DNA from: an uncultured Nitrososphaerota archaeon
Lineage (GTDB): Bacteria; Bacillota; Clostridia; Oscillospirales; Ruminococcaceae
Assembly: GCA_934869045.1 (NCBI GenBank)
Contig: CAKXAF010000141.1
Coordinates: 1 to 6,963 of the forward strand
DNA length: 6,963 bases
Direction: 5' to 3'
The notes under the pieces: generated by a model
Database searches by the model: none
The model's input: only the letters and a program-made list of their open reading frames with translations
Told to the model about the DNA's origin: nothing
In this document: piece by piece, positions 1 through 5,697 of the stretch
How the letters are laid out: every line of letters starts with the position of its first letter
Numbering within the stretch: the first letter of the stretch is position 1
Position numbers and translations under genes: made by a program

Positions 1-89
1 GCGTAGCCCTGTTCAAAATAGCCATTAGACATGGTTAGCTCATAAAAATCGACCAGCATGGTCAGGTTGCGGTTGTCGCTCCAATTCAT
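1..89 (-). CDS. pncB: Nicotinate phosphoribosyltransferase, N-terminal fragment cut by the window edge
   Basis: Only the first 29 codons are visible; the gene continues beyond position 1. The translation starts MNWSDNRNLTMLVDF and continues YELTMSNGYFEQGY, which matches the conserved N-terminus of nicotinate phosphoribosyltransferases (the 'L-x-x-D-x-Y-E-L-T-M-x-x-G-Y-F' signature). The enzyme condenses nicotinate with PRPP, with ATP use, to give nicotinate mononucleotide, the entry step of the Preiss-Handler route to NAD in the cytosol. The start is set by an AAGGAG ribosome binding site at 99-104, nine bases before the ATG. That site directly abuts the stop codon of the upstream nicotinamidase gene (105-107), so the two are probably cotranscribed and translationally coupled. 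A nicotinamidase immediately upstream supports the call independently. The family call is firm for such a short piece; the catalytic residues lie outside the window. Confidence 0.85.
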   Translation of the reverse strand, partial: MNWSDNRNLTMLVDFYELTMSNGYFEQGY

Positions 90-98
90 CGTCGGTTT

Positions 99-104
99 CT
101 CCTT
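99..104 (-). promoter_or_regulatory. Ribosome binding site of pncB, abutting the pncA stop codon
   Basis: AAGGAG on the minus strand lies nine bases upstream of the pncB ATG and directly next to the pncA TAA (105-107). This placement fits translational coupling, in which ribosomes finishing pncA re-initiate on pncB. The motif is seen directly; coupling is inferred. Confidence 0.7.
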
Positions 105-734
105 TTATGCGTGATAATTCACGACTGTTATTCCGTTTCCCAGCATGGAAACCAAGGCTGCCGTTCCCATCAGCACCGCATCATGACCGGGGGAGTCATA
201 GGTCTCCACCAGCTGCCGGGGAACAATGATTTCCAAAGGACGGTTTTCCTGATTGCAAGCAGCTTTCAGAGTCACAGCAAACTGCTGGATGCAGATGTCT
301 GTACAGCAGCCGGTAACCACTGCGGTTTCCACGTCCTTTAATGCTTCCGCCATTCCGGGGGCAAAAAATGCGTTGGTGCTGTTCTTTCGAATCACCGCGT
401 CCGGCAAGTCACAGATCTCACTAACCAGCTCTGATTCCTCCGTCCCCTCCAAACAGTGAACCGGATAGGACTGAAATTCCGCCGCATCCGGCTGATGACA
501 GTCCGTCACCCCGATAATCGGGATCCCTCGCTTCCGGCAATCTCGCAGAAACGCGGCAGTCCGGGGAATAATTGCCGCAACACGAGGACTTGCCAAGGCG
601 CCTGTACAGGTAAAGCCTCGATTCATATCGATGGTCAAAACCACCGTGCGCTGCCGGCCCAACAGATCTGGGCTCCATTCCGGAAGAGATTCCAGTTGTT
701 CCTGTACAGCGGCAAGGCTGTCCATATTCTTCAT
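105..734 (-). CDS. pncA: Nicotinamidase (isochorismatase-like cysteine hydrolase)
   Basis: A 209-residue protein of the isochorismatase-like cysteine hydrolase fold, normal length for a nicotinamidase. It hydrolyses nicotinamide to nicotinate and ammonia in the cytosol, feeding NAD salvage. The expected triad is present: Asp36 in VVLTIDMNRGF, Lys117 in IRKNSTNAFF, and nucleophile Cys148 in TGCCTDICIQ, matching the G-x-A-T-D-x-C-V motif of PncA proteins. A metal site of the nicotinamidase type is suggested by Asp78 and His80 (VTDCHQPD) and His93 (YPVHCLEGT); Glu86 could be a further ligand. That D-x-H plus His pattern favours nicotinamidase over other isochorismatase-like hydrolases. The start at 734 is fixed by a GGAGG site seven to eight bases upstream. 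The gene has its own promoter (756-784) and is followed after 15 bp by pncB, the next enzyme in the pathway. Two adjacent cysteines (143, 144) precede the nucleophile, where the family usually has small residues; this is a minor oddity. Confidence 0.88.
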   Translation of the reverse strand: MKNMDSLAAVQEQLESLPEWSPDLLGRQRTVVLTIDMNRGFTCTGALASPRVAAIIPRTAAFLRDCRKRGIPIIGVTDCHQPDAAEFQSYPVHCLEGTEESELVSEICDLPDAVIRKNSTNAFFAPGMAEALKDVETAVVTGCCTDICIQQFAVTLKAACNQENRPLEIIVPRQLVETYDSPGHDAVLMGTAALVSMLGNGITVVNYHA

Positions 735-755
735 ATGGCTCCCTCCTTCGCCAAT

Positions 756-784
756 ATTTTACTCGTATTTCATAGGATTTTCAA
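756..784 (-). promoter_or_regulatory. Sigma-A-type promoter for pncA-pncB
   Basis: On the minus strand, TTGAAA (779-784) and TAAAAT (756-761) are separated by exactly 17 bp. Each box differs from consensus at one position. The predicted transcript start is near 749-750, so the leader before the pncA ATG is only about 15 bases and consists almost wholly of the ribosome binding site. The promoter lies in the 81-bp gap after tgt. The NAD salvage pair can therefore be expressed independently of tgt, although readthrough remains possible because no clear terminator follows tgt. Confidence 0.65.
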
Positions 785-815
785 TGGCCGAAAGGAAAAA
801 AGTCGAATTTTCCAA

Positions 816-1946
816 TCAAATCCGGGTATCCAGCAGGGATACATACCGATCGTGGAACTGCTCAAACGTCCCATTGTCCAGTGCGTCCCGGATTCGCTCC
901 ATCAGAGTATTATAAAAATAGAGGTTGTGCATCACGGCCAACCGCATCCCCAGCATCTCATTGGCTTTAAACAGGTGGCGGAGATACGCGCGGGAATGCT
1001 TCCGGCAGGTAGGGCAATCGCATTCCGGATCGATAGGCAAATCGTCCTCCGCATACTTGGCGTTCATAATATTTCGGATGCCGCTCCAGGTATTCAGGTG
1101 GCCATGACGGGCGTTGCGGCTGGGCATCACACAGTCAAACAAATCGACCCCCCTGGAGACCGCCTCAATAATATTCCCCGGGGTGCCGACGCCCATGAGA
1201 TACCGGGGCTTTCCGACTGGCATGTGGGGCTCCACAGCGGAAATAATGCGATACATTTCCTCTGCAGGCTCACCCACAGCAAGACCGCCGATCGCGTAGC
1301 CGTCCAGATCCAGCGCTGCGATCTCCTTCATGTGTTCAACCCGGAGGTCGTCGTAAACACAGCCCTGGTTGATACCAAAAAGCATCTGATTGGGATTGAT
1401 CGTATCCGGCAGCGTATTAAGCCGCCGCATCTCCTCCTTGCACCGACGGAGCCAGCGGGTTGTCCGAGCACAGGATTGGGCGGAATAGGCATGAGTGGAG
1501 GGGTTTTCCACACACTCGTCAAAAGCCATGGCAATGGTGGAACCGAGATTCGACTGAATCTGCATACTGATTTCCGGACTCATAAAGATTTTTCGCCCAT
1601 CCACGTGAGAGCTGAAGGCAACGCCCTCCTCCTGAATTTTGCGGAGCACCGCCAGAGAGAAGACTTGAAAACCGCCGCTGTCTGTCAGGATCGGGCGGCT
1701 CCAGCCCATGAATTTGTGCAGGCCGCCCATTCGGCGAATCAGTCCGTCTCCGGGGCGTACATGGAGATGGTAGGTATTGCAGAGCTCGACCTGACATTTC
1801 AGATCGACCAAATCGTAAGAAGAAATCCCGCCTTTGATAGCAGCGGAGGTGCCGACGTTCATAAATGCGGGGGTCTGGACAGTCCCGTGAACCGTCGAAA
1901 ATTCGCCGCGCCGGGCAGCGCCGTCTTTTTTGAGGAGGGTAAACAT
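816..1946 (-). CDS. tgt: tRNA-guanine(34) transglycosylase (queuosine biosynthesis)
   Basis: A 376-residue protein, standard length for bacterial TGT. It exchanges guanine at wobble position 34 of GUN-anticodon tRNAs (Asp, Asn, His, Tyr) for the queuosine precursor preQ1. Residues counted from the ATG at 1946: Asp89 in ILTDSGGFQVFS (general base); Asp143 in MAFDEC (substrate pocket); YAIGGLAVGE at 217-226; nucleophile Asp271 in FDCVMPSRNARHGH; and a zinc site of Cys309, Cys311, Cys314 and His340 (CDCPTC, then MHN). All catalytic and metal residues are present. Val224 and Cys145 match the pocket of preQ1-using bacterial enzymes rather than the Gly-lined pocket of queuine-using ones. The start at 1946 has AAAGGA eight bases upstream. 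A longer version from 2021 is unlikely because that ATG overlaps the -10 box. No queA or yajC neighbour is visible; pncA follows instead. Confidence 0.95.
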   Translation of the reverse strand: MFTLLKKDGAARRGEFSTVHGTVQTPAFMNVGTSAAIKGGISSYDLVDLKCQVELCNTYHLHVRPGDGLIRRMGGLHKFMGWSRPILTDSGGFQVFSLAVLRKIQEEGVAFSSHVDGRKIFMSPEISMQIQSNLGSTIAMAFDECVENPSTHAYSAQSCARTTRWLRRCKEEMRRLNTLPDTINPNQMLFGINQGCVYDDLRVEHMKEIAALDLDGYAIGGLAVGEPAEEMYRIISAVEPHMPVGKPRYLMGVGTPGNIIEAVSRGVDLFDCVMPSRNARHGHLNTWSGIRNIMNAKYAEDDLPIDPECDCPTCRKHSRAYLRHLFKANEMLGMRLAVMHNLYFYNTLMERIRDALDNGTFEQFHDRYVSLLDTRI

Positions 1947-2019
1947 GTATGGCGTCCTTTCTTTTGGTGGTAGAAACGGTGTCGGGTGCATCGGAAAACA
2001 GCATTCCGCCTCTTTTCTC

Positions 2020-2047
2020 ATTATACCCCTTTCATCTGTTTTTTCAA
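2020..2047 (-). promoter_or_regulatory. Sigma-A-type promoter for tgt
   Basis: On the minus strand, TTGAAA (2042-2047) and a perfect TATAAT (2020-2025) are separated by 16 bp. The predicted transcript start is near 2012, giving a leader of about 65 bases to the tgt ATG at 1946. The -10 box contains the first two bases of the upstream in-frame ATG (2019-2021), so transcripts from here cannot use that start. I see no riboswitch-like fold in the leader. Confidence 0.75.
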
Positions 2048-2117
2048 GCGTTCAGCCGCAAAATTTATTCAGCGCTCTTTGGAAGAGCCATATTTATCTG
2101 ATAAACATGATACCTGG

Positions 2118-2153
2118 AAAAAACGAGCGGTGCAGGAGCTCTCCCCCCTACAC
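2118..2153 (-). promoter_or_regulatory. Hairpin followed by a T6 tract at the 5' end of the distal tgt leader
   Basis: On the minus strand, GTGTAGGGG (2145-2153) can pair with CTCCTGCAC and the preceding base (2130-2138) as a nine-pair stem with two G-T wobbles and a six-base loop. Six bases later comes TTTTTT (2118-2123). A competing short pairing, GAGC with GCTC, would place a weaker stem next to the T tract. The structure starts only a few bases after the predicted start site of the promoter at 2163-2191. It could be an early attenuator, a 5'-stabilising stem or a small terminated RNA. The pairing is seen; function is inference. Confidence 0.35.
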
Positions 2154-2162
2154 TTTTCTATT

Positions 2163-2191
2163 ATAATAGCAGACTTCTATTAAAAAGTCAA
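2163..2191 (-). promoter_or_regulatory. Distal sigma-A-type promoter with extended -10, directed toward tgt
   Basis: On the minus strand, TTGACT (2186-2191) and TATTAT (2163-2168) are 17 bp apart. A TG dinucleotide one base upstream of the -10 (TGCTATTAT) makes it an extended -10 promoter. The predicted start is near 2155, giving a leader of about 210 bases to tgt unless transcription stops at the T tract at 2118-2123. It lies downstream of the stop codon at 2275, so it does not serve the accessory genes. Confidence 0.6.
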
Positions 2192-2274
2192 TATGAAAGA
2201 TAAAAAATGGGGGATTTTCTGTCTTCGACATTGTTGAAAAACAGCTGTCCTACACCGTTTCTTCATTGATTTTC

Positions 2275-3009
2275 TTAAATTTGCTTTTTATACATATCAG
2301 CATAGGTGATATATTGGTCGTTGCTCGGCGGCAAGACCAGCTCTTCAGTGGAACAATATTTCAGATAAAGCTCATCATTATCTCCTATACCAAAATTCCA
2401 ATCCAAAACCAAGTTTTCATCAATCCCAATGGTATAGATTTTCAGTTTGCTTAACCTCTCTTTTAACTCTGGTCCGTCCGGGATAAAAGCAGTAAGAGGG
2501 CTATCTTCTTCAAACAGATACCAATTTCCCTGTATTACCCCACAGTGGTCGCAGTGATTTGCAAAACATTCCCCCGCTGTTTTTGAAACTCCAGTATACA
2601 CGTTATATTTCTGTTTTATGTACCTTAAAAGGGCTGGTGGAATATCCTTTTCATCGTCTACCCACGAAAGAAATAATGGCTCGTATCCAACCAAATCTTC
2701 AATGGTTTCACTTTCAAAGCAGCCGTTGTCGTTGCGGTATAATCTTGTATGTTCTCCAATTCCAAGGCCGATGACACGTGTGGGCTTTCCGCAACGGAAG
2801 CAAGTCTGCATTCCCTCCACGATATATATATACTCATGTGCAATAATAGTCAATTCCCGCTCTCCTGAAATCCAACGTGCAAGTTTTACATAATTGCTAA
2901 CCGGCCCCTCATAAAACCACTTTTTAATCACAGGATCCCAATGTGCTCCCATACTCTTTGCAAGTTCCTTTTCTGAATAAGGAACTTCTAAATACAGATT
3001 TCCATGCAT
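2275..3009 (-). CDS. DUF5710-like domain protein with paired Cys motifs (probable zinc ribbon), function unknown
   Basis: A 244-residue soluble protein. Residues 4-34 (YLEVPYSEKE, then GAHWDP at 21-26 and KKWFYE at 29-34) match the DUF5710 pattern of a short 'K-x-x-G-A-x-W-D-x-x-x-K-x-W' module, which in other proteins sits beside DNA-handling domains. Two Cys pairs follow: C70-x2-C73 (CFRCGK) and C153-x2-C156 (NHCDHCG), with Cys148 and His152 nearby. They look like halves of a split zinc ribbon separated by about 80 residues. QGNWYLFEE after the second pair is reminiscent of conserved hypothetical proteins of gut Firmicutes. The start at 3009 was chosen because GGAGGG lies seven bases upstream; the longer frame to 3048 has no ribosome binding site. 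It sits 107 bp downstream of the broken helicase on the same strand and may be cotranscribed. No signal peptide or membrane segment is seen. The function is unknown; nucleic-acid binding is inference. Confidence 0.75.
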   Translation of the reverse strand: MHGNLYLEVPYSEKELAKSMGAHWDPVIKKWFYEGPVSNYVKLARWISGERELTIIAHEYIYIVEGMQTCFRCGKPTRVIGLGIGEHTRLYRNDNGCFESETIEDLVGYEPLFLSWVDDEKDIPPALLRYIKQKYNVYTGVSKTAGECFANHCDHCGVIQGNWYLFEEDSPLTAFIPDGPELKERLSKLKIYTIGIDENLVLDWNFGIGDNDELYLKYCSTEELVLPPSNDQYITYADMYKKQI

Positions 3010-3016
3010 GAGGCTT

Positions 3017-3022
3017 CCCTCC
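3017..3022 (-). promoter_or_regulatory. Ribosome binding site deciding the start of the DUF5710-like gene
   Basis: GGAGGG on the minus strand lies seven bases before the ATG at 3009. The alternative in-frame ATGs at 3048 and 3024 have no such site, so the shorter product starting MHGNLYLEV is preferred. Confidence 0.7.
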
Positions 3023-3116
3023 ATTTTCACAGAATCAATTCTGAACATTTAACTTGTTGCGGATTCATTACAAAAGAATTGCAATCAAAAAAATACAAAC
3101 ACCTATTCAAACACAA

Positions 3117-4925
3117 TTACAAAACGCCGCCAACCATTGTTTTAATAAACTCCTGCTTATCAAAGAGGATCTGTATCAGTTCGTTTTCCTGCTGCCAGTT
3201 CAACGGCTCAGAATGGCAGCAGGTGTTTCGCAATCGACGAAATTTTTCTAACTCCTCGGCATATGTTTTCCACCACTGCTCATCGCAGGCCTGTTCAAAC
3301 AGAATAGCCTTGCGGGAAGCTAATCGAGAGCGCAATTCTTCTTTATTTAGAAGATACGTAAAAGTGCCGACCGTTACTTTATAATCCTTTACATCACATA
3401 GTTTTTCCGTGTAAATCTTCTCATCCGGAAACAGTCCTTTCAATTTTTCTAAAAGCATTTCTTTCAGCATGGATTCCATTGTCTTGCAGAACAAGATGCC
3501 TGCGCAAGATGCATCCATATCCTCCAAGTTATACCGTTTTCTCATCATGGCAAACAACTCATGCAGCAAAATACTGCTGGTGAGCCTTTGTTGAATTATC
3601 GGCGGTAAACTTTTTATATTAGATGCAGAAAGACCGAACGCCTCTAGCTGCGCCGGTGTAAGAGAACTGTTTTTCCACAAACCATCCAGCTCTTGAAAAA
3701 GGGGGGCCACCAGGCTGTCATCCAATTCCCCATCCATTGTTAAGGAGTCGACGCCAGGTACTTCTTGTAGCAAGCGTTCTATCTGCTTTTCATTTTGCGG
3801 CACATCGGGATTGTCTGCTGCTTCTTGCAAGGCGCAAAGAGCATAGCTGTCCAGAATTCCTTTGACCTTTCGGAATAGCACAGAATGCTGCCAAACGGTA
3901 TAATCACCGATTACATACAAACGGTACTTGGCTCTCGTGGCTGCCACATTGACAATATTAGCGTTTACCCACCGAACTGCCGGCAAAGCATTCTTATCGC
4001 ATCCAAGCAGAAAAATAACCTGATCCGCCTCTTTGCCTTGGAAGGTATGCACGGTTCCAATGTTTTTTTCTACCCATTCAGCAAGTCGATTATCCTCCTG
4101 GTACTCCGGCTGAGATCGAATCATCCTTTTCATACCGTCCCGCACGGTGGTAAACGGGGTAATAACAAAAAGGCTCGGGGTATCTTCAGCTAAACGAAAT
4201 GCTTCCCGGATAAGCTCCCACGCCTTTTCTCCCTGCGCTTCCACAAAATGATCCTTGCCCGTTCTACTGTTTTCACTTCCGCTGACATTGATCCAGCCGG
4301 AACTTCTCCGACAGAAATGGGCTTCTTTTTCAGGTCCTGGAAGAGCAGTCTGCTGTTTCATCATGTGGTTATAAGATAACGCGTTGGACAACTCAAACAT
4401 AGGGCTGATGCACCGTCGATGCACAATCAAGGGACATCCCACCCAGGTTTTCTGTTCACCCTCTATGTAGGTCGTCCCCACTGTATTCAATCGATCGGCG
4501 AATCCTTGAACAGAATGGGCTTTGGATTGATAATAGCCGGTATAGTCGTTTTGGATCACCAGCTTAATCAAATCCAGTTCATCCGTCACAACCGGTTCCA
4601 CCTGCTTGGGGTCGCCAACCACAATGGCGCGGCGGCAGCGGAAAAGAGAGCCCAATGCCATTTGCGGAGCGGCTTGCCCAGCCTCATCGATAATCAGGCA
4701 GCCGATTTCTCCTGGATGTCGAATGGAAGACAGCATATTTCCGGCTGATGCAAACGTAGTGGAAAGCACTGGTGTCAGCAGAAACACCGTGTTCAGCAAA
4801 GAACCAAATGCTGCTTCCCGGTCGCGCTGAGAAAATGTCACAGGATTCTTACCATCATCCCCCGGTTCTTTCCAAAGCAGTAGCAGATTTTTAAAGTTCC
4901 ACAAACACGCTTTAGACCCTAACAA
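3117..4925 (-). CDS. Helicase fragment 3: Walker B to C-terminus with HEPN-like tail
   Basis: A frame of 602 residues from the nominal TTG at 4925, but coding sense begins upstream at 5057. Numbered from 4925: motif II LIIDEAGQ at 77-84 (Asp80, Glu81), motif III VVGDPKQVEP at 102-111, motif IV-like VITPFTTVRDGM, motif V TVHTFQGKEADQV at 291-303, and motif VI NVAATRAKYRLYVIGD at 326-341 with the arginine finger candidate Arg331. This is the second RecA-like core of a UPF1/DNA2-type helicase (AAA_11/AAA_12 class). Residues about 345-440 form an acidic linker. Residues about 445-602 are mostly helical and end with FRRLRNTCCHSEPL, in which Arg566-Asn567-x3-His571 fits the R-x4-6-H motif of HEPN domains. 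Without Walker A this fragment alone would not be an active ATPase. Confidence 0.75.
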   Translation of the reverse strand: MLGSKACLWNFKNLLLLWKEPGDDGKNPVTFSQRDREAAFGSLLNTVFLLTPVLSTTFASAGNMLSSIRHPGEIGCLIIDEAGQAAPQMALGSLFRCRRAIVVGDPKQVEPVVTDELDLIKLVIQNDYTGYYQSKAHSVQGFADRLNTVGTTYIEGEQKTWVGCPLIVHRRCISPMFELSNALSYNHMMKQQTALPGPEKEAHFCRRSSGWINVSGSENSRTGKDHFVEAQGEKAWELIREAFRLAEDTPSLFVITPFTTVRDGMKRMIRSQPEYQEDNRLAEWVEKNIGTVHTFQGKEADQVIFLLGCDKNALPAVRWVNANIVNVAATRAKYRLYVIGDYTVWQHSVLFRKVKGILDSYALCALQEAADNPDVPQNEKQIERLLQEVPGVDSLTMDGELDDSLVAPLFQELDGLWKNSSLTPAQLEAFGLSASNIKSLPPIIQQRLTSSILLHELFAMMRKRYNLEDMDASCAGILFCKTMESMLKEMLLEKLKGLFPDEKIYTEKLCDVKDYKVTVGTFTYLLNKEELRSRLASRKAILFEQACDEQWWKTYAEELEKFRRLRNTCCHSEPLNWQQENELIQILFDKQEFIKTMVGGVL

Positions 4926-4942
4926 AAACGCCTTATGAAGTT

Positions 4943-5683
4943 TTAACGCCTCATAAAACAGCTTCTCCCGTTCCCGATTATAAGCCGCTGTTTGCCAGGG
5001 ATTAGCGACCTGCGATGCAGTGGATTCTTTATCCTTTTCACTATCATACAGACGGAAAAGTTATCGTCCAGTACCGTCATCGCCTGATCGCCGCGCCGCT
5101 CGGAAGCTGTCCTCAAAAGCGATAAATAGAACTTACGGGCTTCTGTGATTTTCTTTAAACATTCCTTCATTTGCAGGCGCAGCTGGCCTACCTGATCAAG
5201 ATATATTTGCCGCTTTTTCAAAAATTGGGTTTGTTGATCTTCAAGGTCGCTTATTGCCTCGCTTTGCACATCACATTTCCGGCTTTGCTGTTCCAGTTCC
5301 TGTTGCAGTTGTCCCGTCTTCACCGTCTCGTCTCGAAAGCTCTGTTCCGCTTCGGCCAAGGCTTGATACTGCTCTTGGATGGTGCGAGACAGCATGGTGG
5401 GATGACGAAGAAATTCAAGAACAATGTCTCGGAACCGACGACTGTTTTCCAGTTCCATAATTTGCTGGCGAAGCTTTTGAATTTGATTTTCAGCATTCGC
5501 TTGATTTTCATCCTGCAAAAATTTCCGCTGTCGTAAGCCAGCCAGTTCTGTCTGATAATCTTTCAAGGTCTGTTCAGCCAGCCTTAACTGCTGCGCCAGA
5601 TCCTGCAGTTCCTTCAGCATCTCTTCCGCATTTCGCTGCCGTAGGGCCTCAAGGCCGCCTATTCTTTGGGCTTCGTTGCGCAA
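4943..5683 (-). CDS. Helicase fragment 2: coiled-coil middle part, frameshifted at both ends
   Basis: From about 5700 to 5060 this frame encodes a Gln/Glu/Leu/Lys-rich helical segment with heptad-like spacing (ELQDLAQQLRLAEQTLKDYQ; LQQELEQQSRKCD; LEDQQTQFLKKR), a long coiled coil inserted between helicase motifs Ia and II. The nominal TTG start at 5683 has no good ribosome binding site, and coding sense extends upstream to about 5700, so it is not a real gene start. The final 38 or so residues, after AMTVLDDNF, are spurious, Arg-rich and unlike the rest. The sense sequence (FRLYDSEKDKES, then VANPWQTAAYNREREK) continues in the next frame from 5057. Confidence 0.6.
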   Translation of the reverse strand: MRNEAQRIGGLEALRQRNAEEMLKELQDLAQQLRLAEQTLKDYQTELAGLRQRKFLQDENQANAENQIQKLRQQIMELENSRRFRDIVLEFLRHPTMLSRTIQEQYQALAEAEQSFRDETVKTGQLQQELEQQSRKCDVQSEAISDLEDQQTQFLKKRQIYLDQVGQLRLQMKECLKKITEARKFYLSLLRTASERRGDQAMTVLDDNFSVCMIVKRIKNPLHRRSLIPGKQRLIIGNGRSCFMRR

Positions 5684-5697
5684 CGACGCTCTTTCAC

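Larger units (their letters stand above)
1947..2274. other. Intergenic control region between the accessory block and tgt
   Basis: This 328-bp stretch has no credible coding sequence on either strand. It holds the two minus-strand promoters and the hairpin/T-tract element listed separately, plus a small inverted repeat, GCTCTT-CCA-AAGAGC, around 2075-2090. A weak bulged hairpin lies at about 2220-2245, downstream of the neighbouring gene's stop codon, but is not followed closely enough by a T tract to call a terminator. I see no tRNA gene, IS end, long direct repeat or attachment site. A sequence resembling AGAAA-(C/A)-GTGTAGG occurs twice on the minus strand (about 2249-2262 and 2147-2159), imperfectly. 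Confidence 0.5.

Noticed and set aside
456..1973. A 505-codon open frame on the plus strand, unusually long.
   Set aside because: It lies antisense to tgt and pncA, both of which have firm family motifs. It has no ribosome binding site and its translation is an Arg/His/Pro-rich mixture typical of a mirror frame in GC-rich coding DNA.
1947..2012. A preQ1 riboswitch in the tgt leader.
   Set aside because: I could not find the small H-type pseudoknot layout with an A-rich tail overlapping the ribosome binding site, or any other class I recognise.
1947..2021. A 25-residue N-terminal extension of TGT from an ATG at 2021.
   Set aside because: That ATG overlaps the perfect TATAAT of the tgt promoter, it has no ribosome binding site, and TGT homologues begin at the MFTLLKKDG start.
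2198..2250. An intrinsic terminator after the DUF5710-like gene.
   Set aside because: The best stem (CTGT...ACAG with a wobble and a bulge) is weak, and the T6 run lies about ten bases beyond it.
3010..3048. A 13-residue longer start for the DUF5710-like protein.
   Set aside because: There is no ribosome binding site before 3048, whereas GGAGGG lies seven bases before the ATG at 3009 and the domain starts directly after it.
4923..5683. TTG codons at 5683 and 4925 as real starts of two separate proteins.
   Set aside because: Coding sense in each frame extends upstream of the TTG, ribosome binding sites are absent or poor, and the split would separate Walker A from Walker B of one helicase.
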